A DNA stretch of 64,000 nucleotides from Kazachstania africana CBS 2517 (GCF_000304475.1 NC_018940.1:496001-560000), one strand, 5' to 3'; shown: positions 41,661 to 53,816, counted from the first letter of the stretch. Notes: a model not told the origin generated them from the sequence alone. Program-made: numbers and translations.

Positions 41661-42182
41661 ATGGCGGGAGTAATCAAGTTGACGATACCAGTTGTTGAAA
41701 TTTCGAAAGAATTGGGCCATGATATAACTTCTATCAGAATCACGGGAGATTTTGATAATTGGGAACATACTGACTCAAGATATATCAACTTGATTGATCC
41801 TGCATATGATACCGTTGATTTTGAAATTGAATCACCCGTAGATTGCCAACAAAATTTGAACTTTAAATTTATTATTGACGATAAAGAATGGATAACAACC
41901 GGATTATTTAATAAGATGCGTGATGTCAGTGGCAATTTGAACAATTCTATTAAAGCAATTGACTATTTGGAAACTACAACGGATTTTATTAATATATCTT
42001 CGATGAGTGAACTGAGTAGCACTGAAGAAATAAATTTTAATAAAGAGGACGAAGATACTATTTTACAAAATGACGAATTTTCAAGTACACAGTCTTCAAG
42101 TAACTACTACAATAGGAAGGATAAGTTACGAGGAATTGTCAGTTTTGCAAGAAATATGGTGTCATATTGGCACAAGAAGTAA
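41661..42182 (+). CDS. Small protein with a glycogen-binding-like (AMPK-beta/early-set) domain, YIL024C-like by position
   Basis: 173 aa, not firmly recognised. The first 100 residues look like the beta-sandwich found in AMPK beta subunits and Crp1/Mdg1: VVEISKELGHDITSIRITGD followed by FDNWEHTD, then LNFKFIIDDKEWITT. The remaining 70 residues are acidic and Ser-rich, ending in a basic patch. It lies between BCY1 and EMC5, where the inverted S. cerevisiae order would place YIL024C, an uncharacterised gene. I base the name suggestion on position only and leave the symbol empty. The frame is full and starts with a good ATG at 41661. Confidence 0.7.
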   Translation: MAGVIKLTIPVVEISKELGHDITSIRITGDFDNWEHTDSRYINLIDPAYDTVDFEIESPVDCQQNLNFKFIIDDKEWITTGLFNKMRDVSGNLNNSIKAIDYLETTTDFINISSMSELSSTEEINFNKEDEDTILQNDEFSSTQSSSNYYNRKDKLRGIVSFARNMVSYWHKK

Positions 42183-42613
42183 TCTAGATGTACAATAAAT
42201 TATAGAGTTTGATATTGTGATTCTTATCCGTGGCTATTGATCGCTCTTTTTTTAGTCTTATATATATTCTTTTAAATACACAGCTAATACTAATATTCAT
42301 CATTCATTAAAAAAAGTAGTAGAGATCAAGCTCGATCTATAAAATTAATAATCACAGTGACTTGGTGAGAAGTCAACTTTTTCCAATTTCCATGAATTAT
42401 ATAAATATGTGGTTAGTGTAATTCCATAAGCTTATATTATTTATTAGTACTTAAAGCCAGATTATCTGCCGGTTATCTTAGGAGTAGCACTGTATTATTT
42501 ATCTGTCACTGTAGGCATTTCATCTTTTATTGAAGCGAATATAAAATTAAGAAATCTCGAAAATTAAATATCAAAGTAAAGCAAAATTCAAAAGGCACAG
42601 CAGAAACCACTAA
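42183..42613. other. EMC5 upstream region
   Basis: 431 bp, AT-rich, with no gene or clear motif. IRR1 and YIL025C, found in this neighbourhood in S. cerevisiae, are absent. Confidence 0.5.
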
Positions 42614-43015
42614 ATGAGTCTATTATCCACGGTTACATTCTATGTCTCACTCCTTCTAATTGGACATGCTGGATTTTCCAGTTTTGAATTCCATCAATTG
42701 GCAAAGAAAATAAATATATCAGATCCTCAACTTCCAAGAGACATCAAATATGAATCTTATTTAGGTCTAATTCTATTCATAATATCGGCATTTCTGGCAT
42801 TCACAAAACTTACTTACTTACCATTGAGATACGACAATCAATCTACGAAACAAGTATTGTCTCAAGGCCAATACCTAAAGGAAACCCCATTCAATAAGGC
42901 AACTAACGTAGATAATATGATTGGTAACGACGCTAATGGCGAAGTTAATTTTATGACAAGCTTTATAGATATATCTGCAAAGAGGGCACAGTTCAAAAAG
43001 TCATTGTCCAATTAA
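42614..43015 (+). CDS. EMC5: Emc5 subunit of the ER membrane protein complex
   Basis: 133 aa (S. cerevisiae 141). Two membrane segments (about 4-22 and 49-66) frame the conserved HAGFSSFEFHQLAKK and LPRDIKYESYLGLILF. The EMC inserts tail-anchored and multi-pass proteins in the ER. Position and size agree with YIL027C. The C-terminal 60 residues are hydrophilic and variable. Confidence 0.95.
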   Translation: MSLLSTVTFYVSLLLIGHAGFSSFEFHQLAKKINISDPQLPRDIKYESYLGLILFIISAFLAFTKLTYLPLRYDNQSTKQVLSQGQYLKETPFNKATNVDNMIGNDANGEVNFMTSFIDISAKRAQFKKSLSN

Positions 43016-43053
43016 TATAATATGTATATATGTATACAAAACGTTAAGAATCC

Positions 43054-43353
43054 TCATTGACCCTCTTCAAACTTAGATGGATTATCTTCACCCGATCGAG
43101 TAACATCCTGCTTCGAAGCAGTCATTGCTTCAAATTTTCTCTTTTCCAATGGAAGCATGCTCCTTTCTGGATCTTCTAGAAGATAGTTCTTGTTGATCTC
43201 TTGCTCCTGGGGTGACAGATTGAAGAAATAGTTATATTCCTTCTGGTCCCTCATTGATGCTTCCAACTTGGTCTTCTCCTGCGTCAACTCGCTATTAAAT
43301 CTGGCCAGCTCATCCTTATCCAGTGTCAACCTCGTTGCTGGTCTTCTCAACAT
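43054..43353 (-). CDS. CDC26: Cdc26-like anaphase-promoting complex subunit
   Basis: 99 aa. The N terminus MLRRPATRLTLDKDELARF matches the Cdc26/Apc12 signature (human MLRRKPTRLELKLDD), which threads into the Cdc16/Apc6 TPR ring. The remainder is a charged helix and an acidic tail, as in other yeasts. Cdc26 stabilises the APC/C. In S. cerevisiae CDC26 is YFR036W, near RPL2A, the sister of the region around RPL2B. Finding it here between EMC5 and DOA10 therefore fits the ancestral order. It is convergent with EMC5, with 38 bp between stop codons. Confidence 0.85.
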   Translation of the reverse strand: MLRRPATRLTLDKDELARFNSELTQEKTKLEASMRDQKEYNYFFNLSPQEQEINKNYLLEDPERSMLPLEKRKFEAMTASKQDVTRSGEDNPSKFEEGQ

Positions 43354-43587
43354 CCCGCTGCTCGTTTCTTGAGGGCCTACTGATCACCATTGACTGTCTC
43401 TTAATGTTGATAAATGCGCTGGTTATAAAGGCCACTACGTCGTTTATAATGATATTTTGTATGTGATTTTTTCTTTCAGATCAATGAGAATTAATAATTT
43501 GATGGGATAAGAAATTTAACATTGTTCATTACTGTTATATTTGTCATTATTTTGTTAAATTTATCGCAAGGGACCTGTCTTTTCAGT

Positions 43588-44762
43588 ATGGAATCTAGTA
43601 CAGATAGTGGATTGAGGTCAAAGGATGGGCCTTCTTTGGTCTCTAATAACGATATTCCTGCAGGTGCCACATGTCGTATCTGTAGAGGCGAAGCAACGGC
43701 TGATAACCCACTATTTCATCCCTGTAAATGTAAAGGCTCTATTAAGTATTTACACGAGCCATGTCTATTGGAATGGATAAATTCCAGAAATATAGATATC
43801 AATAAACCAGGAACTTCGGTAAATTGTGATATCTGTCACCACCCTTTCCAATTTAGAACTACATATGTTGAAAATATGCCTGATAAAATACCTGTTCCTA
43901 TACTACTGAAGAATATTTTTGTCTCTTTACTGGATCGTCTTCGTAAAATTTCAATTGGTACAAGCGCAATATTTGTTTTAGTGGTCGGTCTACCTTTAAC
44001 ATGGAACTTTTTTGGTAAATTATTCACTTTCATATTAGATGGTGAATTACCTTACCATGGTAATTTCCTAAAGAGTGTAATTTTTGGTTATAATGATGGA
44101 CCCGTAGTAGAAAGTGTAACTATTGACATGATTTTTTTGAAATTGTTAAGTAACATTCAATTTTCCACTTTACAGATCATCTTAATTGTTATCTTACATT
44201 TGGCATTATATTTTCAATATGACATGATAGTTAGAGAAGACGTTTTTAATAAGATGGTTTTCCATAAGATTGGCCCTAATATTTCTATTGACGATTTCAA
44301 AAATAGATTGAAAGATCGTTTCCCAATGATGGATGATGAAATGTTAGATCACGTGGCTAGAGCAATGAGAGAACGTGAAAGAAGGGAAAATCAAGAAAAT
44401 GATGAACAACGTCATGTGGCTCCGACTGTACCCCCTGCTCCTTTTGCTGTTCCTCAAGAAGAAAATCAAGAAGAAGAAGAAGAAGAAGTAGAACCAATCT
44501 TCGAAAATCATGATCATGATGATACATACAATGAAGAGGATGATTTAGACTTTGTACCGAATGAAAATGAAACGGAATCTGATATGGATCAATTAGATTC
44601 TGATAATGATACTGATGGTGAAAATTTCCAATTTAATGAAAATAATCCATTTGATGAATTAATGAACCGTCGTGCTCAAAGAAATTTTGACAATTTAATA
44701 GACCAACAGAGAGCAATGAATATAAATAGACCAAATGCACCAATCTTCATACCACCCCAAGC

Positions 44763-44811
<49 letters not shown>

Positions 44812-47418
44812 CGAGATGAGGAAGAACAAGAACAATTACAAGCACAACAGGCAGGTCCATTGATGATCAATTTCAACTTAAAATTGGCCAATATTTGGCT
44901 ATATTTCAGTGTTGCAATTGTCATTTTCTCCTTCTATATCTTAGTATCATACTTCATGCCAACTTTCATCGGTTACGGTTTATTGCGTGTCTACCTCGCC
45001 GTTTTCTTAATATTTTATCGTGGATTAGTTCATTTCTACTATTTTTCCAAATTTTCTCAACTTTATCACATTCTGTTAAAGAAAATTCCATACTTTGTTA
45101 ATACACATAATTTGATCGGTGAAAAAGTCATCAAATCCCTACTCTTCTACTACAAGGGCTATATGGAAAATTCTTTAAGATCATCAATGATGATTAGAGC
45201 TTTACCATCACTGACTACATACTTAACTGCCATCTTCATAGTTTGCGCATCTTCCGAATTGGTTTGTAGAGGCTATGGTCGTGAAAATGGTATGCCAAAC
45301 CGTACAAGAAGGTTCATCTTTCAAATGCTATTTGCTCTGAAATGTACTTTCAAAGTTTTTACTTTGTTTTTCATTGAATTGGCTGGTTTCCCTGTTTTAG
45401 CTGGTGTAATGCTTGATATATCTCTTTTTGCACCGATTTTAAACAATCCTACCGACTATTCATTGTGGGTCCCAAGGCTTGTTCCATTTTGGCAAAAAGC
45501 TTCATTGATCATTTATTGGTTGATTGGTACATTATACATGTACTGGTTTGCTAAATACATTGGCATGATTAGAGAATACATCATTAGACCAGGTGTGCTC
45601 TTTTTTATTAGATCTCCTGATGATCCAAACATAAAAATTTTGCATGATAGTTTAATTCATCCAATGAAAATTCAGTTATCAAGACTTTGCTTATCCATGT
45701 TCATTTATGCGGTTTTCATCGTCCTTGGTTTCGGAATACATACAAGGTTATTTTTCCCAATATTATTGAATTCAAAAATTTTATCGACACCACCTCCATT
45801 TAATGTCATCAAGCAAGCCAATATCTTTTCTGCATTATTTATATTCTACATTTCAAAAAGAATTATCGAGGAAAACCCTAATGTGAAACTTGCATTAAGA
45901 GAATATTGGATCAAAATTTTTGAAGTGGCCTCAAGAAGATTGCGTTTATCCTCCTTTATCTTAGGTCAAGAGCACCCATCAGAGACGGGTCATATACTCT
46001 ATCGTAATTCTTTTTACAGGTTTTTGACTCCAGAAAAAGCAAAATGGTCTAATCCAGATCTATTCACTACGGGGAAAACTGAAGAGCAAGCAAAGATATT
46101 ATTCAAAGAAAATCTTTCCATTCATGCATATTTTATCCCAGACGGTATACTAATGCGTGTTCCATCTTCCGATATTGTATCTAGAAATTATGTCCAGACT
46201 ATGTTTGTTCCAGTGACAAAAGATGATCAATTATTGAAGCCACTTGATTTAGAACGTATAAAAGAAAGGAACAGACGTAATGCTGGTGAATTTGGTTATT
46301 TAGATACACAGAACACTGATTTTGATGAATATTCTATTTGTTATGTTCCACCAAACTTCAAATTCAGATATATTAGTCTCATATCTCTAATGTGGTTCTT
46401 TGCTTCTGTTATTATATTATGTGTTGCAATAGTCTCCCAGTATCTATTCAGTACGTTAATAACTGTTACTTTGTTACCTGTATTATGGTCCATGGGGGCG
46501 GAATCAGAATTATCATATCTAAAGAGCTTAATTTCAACAAGTTATAAACAGCTCAATATTCATTTCGTTTGTTTTGGAGCTGTATTATTATCATTTGCTT
46601 TAGACTATTACAAAGCACATGAACTGTCTAAGCTTTTATTCAAGGAGCATGTCGTAATTGAAGAAAATCAAGCTCGAATTCAAGATGGAGATGAGGCCGA
46701 TGCTGAACACAATGATGCGCCAGCCAACGCTGCTGCTCCTGTTCTAGAGCGTCCTGGTCTCTTAGAGTTAATCTTTGAAAATTGGTTAACGAAATATGTA
46801 GTTCAAATTGCCCTAATGTGTATTTCTTCGGTACTGAAATGGTCAGTTTGGCTCATGCTGGGATGGTTCGGATTTCATCAAGCATGTTACTATATTTCTA
46901 TGAATATCTCGAATTCAGGTTTTAAGCAACTTCCAAATGTCACATTCTTCATTATATCGTGTTGTTCCATTATTGATATGGTCAATACAGTATTGAAGTT
47001 TTTCAAAGTGGTGACTGAAGCTGGAAATGCGTCTTGTTTTGAAATGATAAAGGCACAATGGAGAGTTAATATTAAGCCCACCTTAAAGTCTCTGATTGCA
47101 CTTTTGTCTGTTATTCTACCTATTTCTGCATTCTTTTCCTATCTAGAATATAGGGAAAACATCGATAGATATATTTCATTCACAGATGCTGTATTTGAAA
47201 TGACTTATAACAGAATGGCAGCACAAACTCAATCATCCTTCTCAAAAATCCAACACTGTTATCATATTGTATTCATGGTTCTTTTCTTTATCCATTCAAT
47301 TCAAAGAGCAACTAAGAATTTACAAAAATGGTTGGGTACATCAGTCCAAGATGTTAAAGACAGAGTATATGCCAGCGGAAGATCGTTGGAAAATTATTCT
47401 AATGACGGTGACGCATAA
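43588..47418 (+). CDS. SSM4: Doa10/Ssm4 ER-membrane RING-CH ubiquitin ligase
   Basis: 1276 aa from the ATG at 43588; the frame is open 22 codons further upstream only from a TTG. The RING-CH domain is near residues 25-85 (CRICRGEATADNPLFHPCKC, then HEPCLLEW, then CDICHHPFQF). A long acidic cytosolic region with a Gln run follows, then about 14 membrane segments including the TEB4/Doa10 core (FVKPLDLERIKERN-like block FVPVTKDDQLLKPLDLERIK) and the conserved C-terminal element VKDRVYASGRSLENY. Doa10 with Ubc6 and Ubc7 degrades ER and nuclear-envelope proteins with exposed degrons. S. cerevisiae Doa10 has 1319 aa. Confidence 0.97.
44764..44811 (+). repeat. (CAA)16 repeat in DOA10
   Basis: Sixteen uninterrupted CAA codons encode a Gln run in the cytosolic acidic linker. 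S. cerevisiae Doa10 has a shorter Gln run at a similar place. A pure CAA tract without CAG suggests recent slippage. Confidence 0.95.
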
Positions 47419-47556
47419 TTGCATATAGTTGTATAATATATATTTATAATTAATAGATATTAAAAAAAACTTTATAATAGGGGAAAAAATAAGTAAAATA
47501 ATGCTTTGATGTTGAAGATAGTATATAGGTTTTTATGCTAAAAATGGGTAAAAGAG

Positions 47557-50547
47557 CTATTGATTTTCTTCTTCTGAATATATGGTTTGAACTTCATTTT
47601 CTGGTGAGTCGGTCTTAAGTAGCAGATTTATTCCATTTTCTGCTGGTAATGAGTCTTTTCCAAAGTTAGTATCGGATATGACAGAAGGAGTTGAACTTTC
47701 CAGTTCTTCCTCAACTTTTTTTCGAATGCTACTCAAATTATCTGAAGAATCATTTACACGGTTTCCCCCAATTAAATTAACATCATCATCTAGTTCTGGA
47801 TCAGATACGACAACATTTTGAGTGACATCGACAGAAGAATTGTTAACGGTTGAAAAGGGCGAGGAAGGTGGAGAATCATCCAGGTCATGAATATCTGCTT
47901 TACTAGATTCTGTTGCTGAAAATGATAGTTTTCTATCATCAATTTGACTCAAAGGAGACGAGACTACATCTAAGTACATTTTTCCATCAAATTCGTCAGC
48001 TCTCTTTTTTAGATCCGACTCTCCAAAATACTTTGATTTTGTTGGGCCAGCGGAGTCATTGACAGATTTTCTTGGCGAACTCTCAAGGTATTTCCTATTG
48101 TGTAGCACCGTTGCCAAGGGTATAGAATTGCTTGACGAAGATGATGACGACCTATCTACTGGTACGTACCCAGAAACACCCTCAACATGGGATGCATTTC
48201 TTAATTTGGACTGCTCCTCAATAAGTGCTTCTTCTTGCTGTTCGGTAGATGGCTCGCTACGACTGTCTTTATTAGAAGCAGTAAGAGAGTCAAAAATTAA
48301 CAAATTATTTTTTGTTATCTCACCTTCGGGAGTTGGCGGATCAGAACTTAACGGTTGTCGTACCGTTGAATTGTCTGCTAAACTTTTAGCCTTCTCTGAT
48401 TTAGTTATGCCATCTTCCTCTTCAGCTTCTCCTTCATCAGAATTACTTTCAACGGGAGGATGTTTAATGATATCTTCAATTATTTCTATATCTTCATCTT
48501 CATAGTCTTGGATACCTTCATCGCTGCTATTTGGAGACTCTCCATTTTCTTTCATTTGGTCTATTTGATCTTTTTGTAAGCGCCAAAGAATAGCTCTTAA
48601 TTGTTTCCTTGCCTTATCTCTTAGTTTTTTATCGAAGTACTCATTTATCATTGTTGAAAAATGCCTGTTCTTGAGTCTTGCAGTTTTCCATATTTCAATA
48701 GTTTCTGCTGGATGTTCAAAAAATCTCTTGATGGTCATTATTACATGAACACCACAGTCGCTCATGTTAGGTTGCTGAGGAACTAAACACGTTTTCATTT
48801 TTATGAAAGAACGATCAATATTGATGGAATATTTATCCTTTGCATAAGAGATAAGAAAGTCTTTGATTGGATCAATTTCCCTGGAGTGAGTCCCGCGAAG
48901 TGAGTCAAATGTTAGCACCTGTACAATTGGACTACTTATCGAAATATCATCTGAATTCTCTTGAGAACTCACGATTGTGTTTGAGTTGTCCTTAAAAAAA
49001 TTGAATAGCTCATTAAGATTTGTTATGATGCAACCGAACCAATGATAGTTGATATTGATAGGTAATATTATAAATTTCTTTAGAAACAGATTTGAATTTG
49101 TCACCCAGCTTCTGACGTTATTATAGTAATCTGCAGAATCACTAATAAGTTTCGTATAGAAAAAAGACGACATGATGTGTACCTCTTCTCTTCGAACAAT
49201 TTCATTTTTAATTGAAACCTCAACAAAATATTTGATGAAAAAATCAATTATACTGTCATTTATCCAATCATTATTATAAAGGCATTTGAAGTCTTGGTTA
49301 GAAACGGTATAATTTGTGCCATCCACGAATTTATAACGCAATCTTGGTTTGAAAACTCTAACAACTTCGTGTTCTTGTTGAGGATCCAATTCCAAGGAAT
49401 TTGACGATTGTTGTAACGGCTTAGAGCTTCTAGTTGATCTTCTCAAACTAGAAGACTCAAAGTCTCTTAGCGAAGTTGGTGTGGAAGCATGACTAGGTTT
49501 GTTATAGAAGTTGCTCGTTGATATCGGTTTATTAGTAGCATTATCGTTATCGTTATCATTAGTTGTTGTTATTGGAATATGAATTTTATTTGCAGTTCTT
49601 GCTATAGTACTGCTTCCTCTAGGAAATCCTAATGAATTTAAATTTTTATTCAAAAAGTTATTTCTAGAAAATGTCCCATGTTTATTATCGAATGCCTCTT
49701 TTATTGAAATATTTGCATTCTTCTCTTTTTCATCTTCGATTTCTCTTTGATTCCATTTTTCTATCCTAGTTAACACGTCTTTGAACGTCTCTACTTTTGA
49801 AATTTTACAATTGAGTGAGATGAGTTTGTATATTTTGTAAAGTTTGGAATTTACTGAATGGTCATTATCTGGGTCTTCTTTTGACTTCTGCCATATTAAA
49901 TTTCTAGTGTTTATCCTATTACCATTGAGCATCAATGATTTAACTTTGGGTAGTATCAATGCTATTCCATCAAATTTTTCATCGAAATAAATACTTGGGC
50001 AGGTGGTCAAATTGGTTATAGAATTTAGAATATTTGAGCTACGTTTTTCAAAAGTTAATTTTGGGTCATCTCCATCATTAATAAAATTTAGGTTGACATT
50101 GTGTAGAACCTCATGTTTCTTGCCTCTATAATCTATGCAACCAAATGTACCGGATATGGTAAATTTTGTTATTATTGTCAAATCATTTCGTTTTGGAGGG
50201 GGTGATGAGTATAATAATCCCATATTACGCTGGTTATTCCTGACGCGCTTTCTTTTCAAAGGGGAGTATTCAGATGGAGTAAAAGACTCTAGGTCTGTAA
50301 CTTTATTTTCGTCTACTTTTCTCATGGATGCAGCCGGTACTGGTTCATTGAAGTCAGGTAATAACGTTCTTGTAGAACCATGATTGATTTCATTCACAAT
50401 CTTCGGATCACGTCTATTCGATCTGTATCTGACAGGAGAATGATGATATATTTTCTGCTTAGGCTTATCCTGTGATATCGACGTAGGAGATGAAAGGTTA
50501 TCCATAGGGATCAGACCATTTGAATTTGCTCTACGAGGTCTCTTCAT
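47557..50547 (-). CDS. ULP2: Ulp2/Smt4 SUMO-specific protease
   Basis: 996 aa (S. cerevisiae 1034). The C48 peptidase domain covers about residues 420-640 with the triad His502 (HWFGC), Asp548 (TFDSLRG) and Cys598 (QPNMSDCGVHV), plus the oxyanion Gln in QQPNMSD. The N-terminal region (IKFTISGTFGCIDYRGKKHE-like block KFTISGTFGCIDYRGKKHE) and the acidic Ser-rich C terminus are both typical of Ulp2. The enzyme trims poly-SUMO chains in the nucleus and protects nucleolar and centromeric substrates. It is convergent with DOA10, as in S. cerevisiae. Confidence 0.97.
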   Translation of the reverse strand: MKRPRRANSNGLIPMDNLSSPTSISQDKPKQKIYHHSPVRYRSNRRDPKIVNEINHGSTRTLLPDFNEPVPAASMRKVDENKVTDLESFTPSEYSPLKRKRVRNNQRNMGLLYSSPPPKRNDLTIITKFTISGTFGCIDYRGKKHEVLHNVNLNFINDGDDPKLTFEKRSSNILNSITNLTTCPSIYFDEKFDGIALILPKVKSLMLNGNRINTRNLIWQKSKEDPDNDHSVNSKLYKIYKLISLNCKISKVETFKDVLTRIEKWNQREIEDEKEKNANISIKEAFDNKHGTFSRNNFLNKNLNSLGFPRGSSTIARTANKIHIPITTTNDNDNDNATNKPISTSNFYNKPSHASTPTSLRDFESSSLRRSTRSSKPLQQSSNSLELDPQQEHEVVRVFKPRLRYKFVDGTNYTVSNQDFKCLYNNDWINDSIIDFFIKYFVEVSIKNEIVRREEVHIMSSFFYTKLISDSADYYNNVRSWVTNSNLFLKKFIILPININYHWFGCIITNLNELFNFFKDNSNTIVSSQENSDDISISSPIVQVLTFDSLRGTHSREIDPIKDFLISYAKDKYSINIDRSFIKMKTCLVPQQPNMSDCGVHVIMTIKRFFEHPAETIEIWKTARLKNRHFSTMINEYFDKKLRDKARKQLRAILWRLQKDQIDQMKENGESPNSSDEGIQDYEDEDIEIIEDIIKHPPVESNSDEGEAEEEDGITKSEKAKSLADNSTVRQPLSSDPPTPEGEITKNNLLIFDSLTASNKDSRSEPSTEQQEEALIEEQSKLRNASHVEGVSGYVPVDRSSSSSSSNSIPLATVLHNRKYLESSPRKSVNDSAGPTKSKYFGESDLKKRADEFDGKMYLDVVSSPLSQIDDRKLSFSATESSKADIHDLDDSPPSSPFSTVNNSSVDVTQNVVVSDPELDDDVNLIGGNRVNDSSDNLSSIRKKVEEELESSTPSVISDTNFGKDSLPAENGINLLLKTDSPENEVQTIYSEEENQ

Positions 50548-51284
50548 GGTTTTTCTCTGGGGCTAGAGTGAATTATTATTTCTATAGAAATTGCGGGTGG
50601 GAAAATATTCTTGCAACGAACAGATCCCAACCACAGGACTAATTACTCCTTAATGTGGTATTTGATGGTTTCACTAGTTGGACCCAATATTTGGTTTATA
50701 TTCATCATAAATCTGCCAAATTTTTCCTTTTTGGCGAAACATATTAGGGTCCAAATTCGATATTATTTAGGGCATAACTTTCAGTCACTATATACGGTAA
50801 ACTGGATTTTAATGAACTCCATCAATCATTGGCTGAAAATGGCTATAATGTGGTCGATCTAGAGGTCTGCCTTATGTTACATTGTGTGGTGTATAGTCAT
50901 CTGTGGACTATTTTTCTGAAATATGTCTTTTTTCACTGTGTTGGTTTTCTTTGCCCAGCGGTTTCACAGCGACAGATCTAACTTGCCATAATTTTATGAG
51001 CGAGAAATGGTTATACATAAATATGTATATGTGAGTTGATGAAGACTATATTTATATAGATATTTTACATACATTAAAGAGGTTGTGGAAAGTTATACAG
51101 TTAATACGAGCCTTCCGTCACCGGTCGGACACTTTCACGCATAAAACTGTCCGGCCTTCGGTATCTGGCACCGGAAAAGCTGAAAGAAAATTGTGTGTTG
51201 ACCAGTTTTATAGTCATTGATTCATTGCAACTATATGAATTGTCAAAGCAGTTTTGTATAGAACAAGGCTAGAAAGGATATCAA
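50548..51284. other. Divergent promoter region ULP2 / TIM44
   Basis: 737 bp. The TIM44-proximal half has a dense group of CGG triplets, listed separately. The open frame at 50611-50862 has no support. Confidence 0.5.
51122..51174. promoter_or_regulatory. Cluster of CGG triplets upstream of TIM44
   Basis: CGG occurs at about 51122, 51126, 51152, 51159 and 51172, partly in an imperfect inverted arrangement (GGTCGGAC and GTCCGGCC). This is 110-165 bp before the TIM44 ATG. Such spacing is used by Zn2Cys6 regulators and by RSC-type general factors. In an AT-rich region it is conspicuous, but no specific factor is assigned. Confidence 0.4.
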
Positions 51285-52550
51285 ATGCTGGTAAGATCAA
51301 GAGTGGGGGTCTCAGGAAAGCCCTACTATTTGAAATCAGCCATTCAGCTGGTGTCATTGCATACATCTAGAAATCTAGGTCAGCAACAGAGGACGCCATT
51401 ACAAATCTTTAGAGAAACATTTAAAAAAGAATGGGAGAAGTCTGCTGAGTTACAAGGTTCTATAAAAGAACTACAAGATGCATCTGGTAAGATAAGTGAA
51501 TCTGAAGCTTATAAGAAAGCTCGTGATGCCTATTTAAAGGCACATAGAGGTTCTTCCACAATATTGGACAAGACATTGAAGAAAACTGGTGACACTCTGG
51601 AGGATATTGCTACAAAGGCTTGGGAATCCGAGATAAGCAAAAATACAAGACAAATGGCATCTGAGACTGCCAAAAAGCTTGATGAAAGTTTTGAGCCGGT
51701 TAGAAATACCAAAATCTATAAGGACGTTAGTGAGGTACTCAATGATGACGGCGACAGTTATAGATATGGTGGTTTCATTCAGAAAGATGAGAGAAGATTG
51801 AAGAGAGAAAATGCATTGAAGTCTGGTAAGAGGGTAAGAGCCGTCAAGAGTAATGACGAAGCAGGTACTGCGTTGGTAGCTACTAATGTTCAATCACATG
51901 AATCTATTGGACAGAAGTATGAGAATTTTAAAGAAAGAACAATGGTAGGTAAAATTTTACATAATTTCAAGGTGAACTATTGGGATGAAAGTGAAAATCC
52001 TCTTATTGTATTATTGAGAAAAATTACTCTAAAGATTACGGGTTTCTTTGGTGAAACTGAAAGTTCAAGAGTTTACAGTCAATTCAAGCTGATAGATCAA
52101 ACTTTCAATGCGGAATCGTTTACTAGACACTTGAGAGAATACATCGTTCCTGAAATTTTAGAAGCTTACATCAAGGGAGATGAGAAGGTTCTCAAGAACT
52201 GGTTTAGTGAAGCTCCTTTCAACGTTTACTCTGCTCAACAGAAGGTCTTCAGGCAACAAAACCTCTTCCCTGACGGCAATATTCTTGACATAAGAAATGT
52301 AGAAATTGTTTCTGCAAAATTGTTACAACCACAGGATATTCCTGTCCTAGTCGTCAGTTGTAGAGCTCAAGAAATCAACATTTATAGAAAAATAAAAACT
52401 GGGGAAGTTGCAGCAGGCAACGCCTCTGACATATTAATGAGCACCTACGCAATGGTTTTTACAAGAGATCCCGAAGAGATTGATAACGATGAAACTGAAG
52501 GTTGGAGGATCTTGGAATTCGTTCGTGGTAACTCCAGACAATTCACCTAG
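51285..52550 (+). CDS. TIM44: Tim44, membrane anchor of the mitochondrial import motor
   Basis: 421 aa (S. cerevisiae 431). It has a basic mitochondrial presequence (MLVRSRVGVSGKPYYLKS), a charged helical N-terminal region that recruits Ssc1 and the Pam16/18 pair, and the C-terminal Tim44 lipid-binding domain (VLKNWFSEAPFNVYSAQQ, ending in GWRILEFVRGNSRQFT). It ties Hsp70 to the TIM23 channel on the matrix side. TIM44-RPB3 are adjacent on one strand as in S. cerevisiae. Confidence 0.97.
   Translation: MLVRSRVGVSGKPYYLKSAIQLVSLHTSRNLGQQQRTPLQIFRETFKKEWEKSAELQGSIKELQDASGKISESEAYKKARDAYLKAHRGSSTILDKTLKKTGDTLEDIATKAWESEISKNTRQMASETAKKLDESFEPVRNTKIYKDVSEVLNDDGDSYRYGGFIQKDERRLKRENALKSGKRVRAVKSNDEAGTALVATNVQSHESIGQKYENFKERTMVGKILHNFKVNYWDESENPLIVLLRKITLKITGFFGETESSRVYSQFKLIDQTFNAESFTRHLREYIVPEILEAYIKGDEKVLKNWFSEAPFNVYSAQQKVFRQQNLFPDGNILDIRNVEIVSAKLLQPQDIPVLVVSCRAQEINIYRKIKTGEVAAGNASDILMSTYAMVFTRDPEEIDNDETEGWRILEFVRGNSRQFT

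Positions 52551-53816
<1,266 letters not shown>

Noticed and set aside
43522..43587. Hydrophobic N-terminal extension of DOA10
   Set aside because: It begins with TTG; the ATG at 43588 places the RING-CH as in S. cerevisiae.
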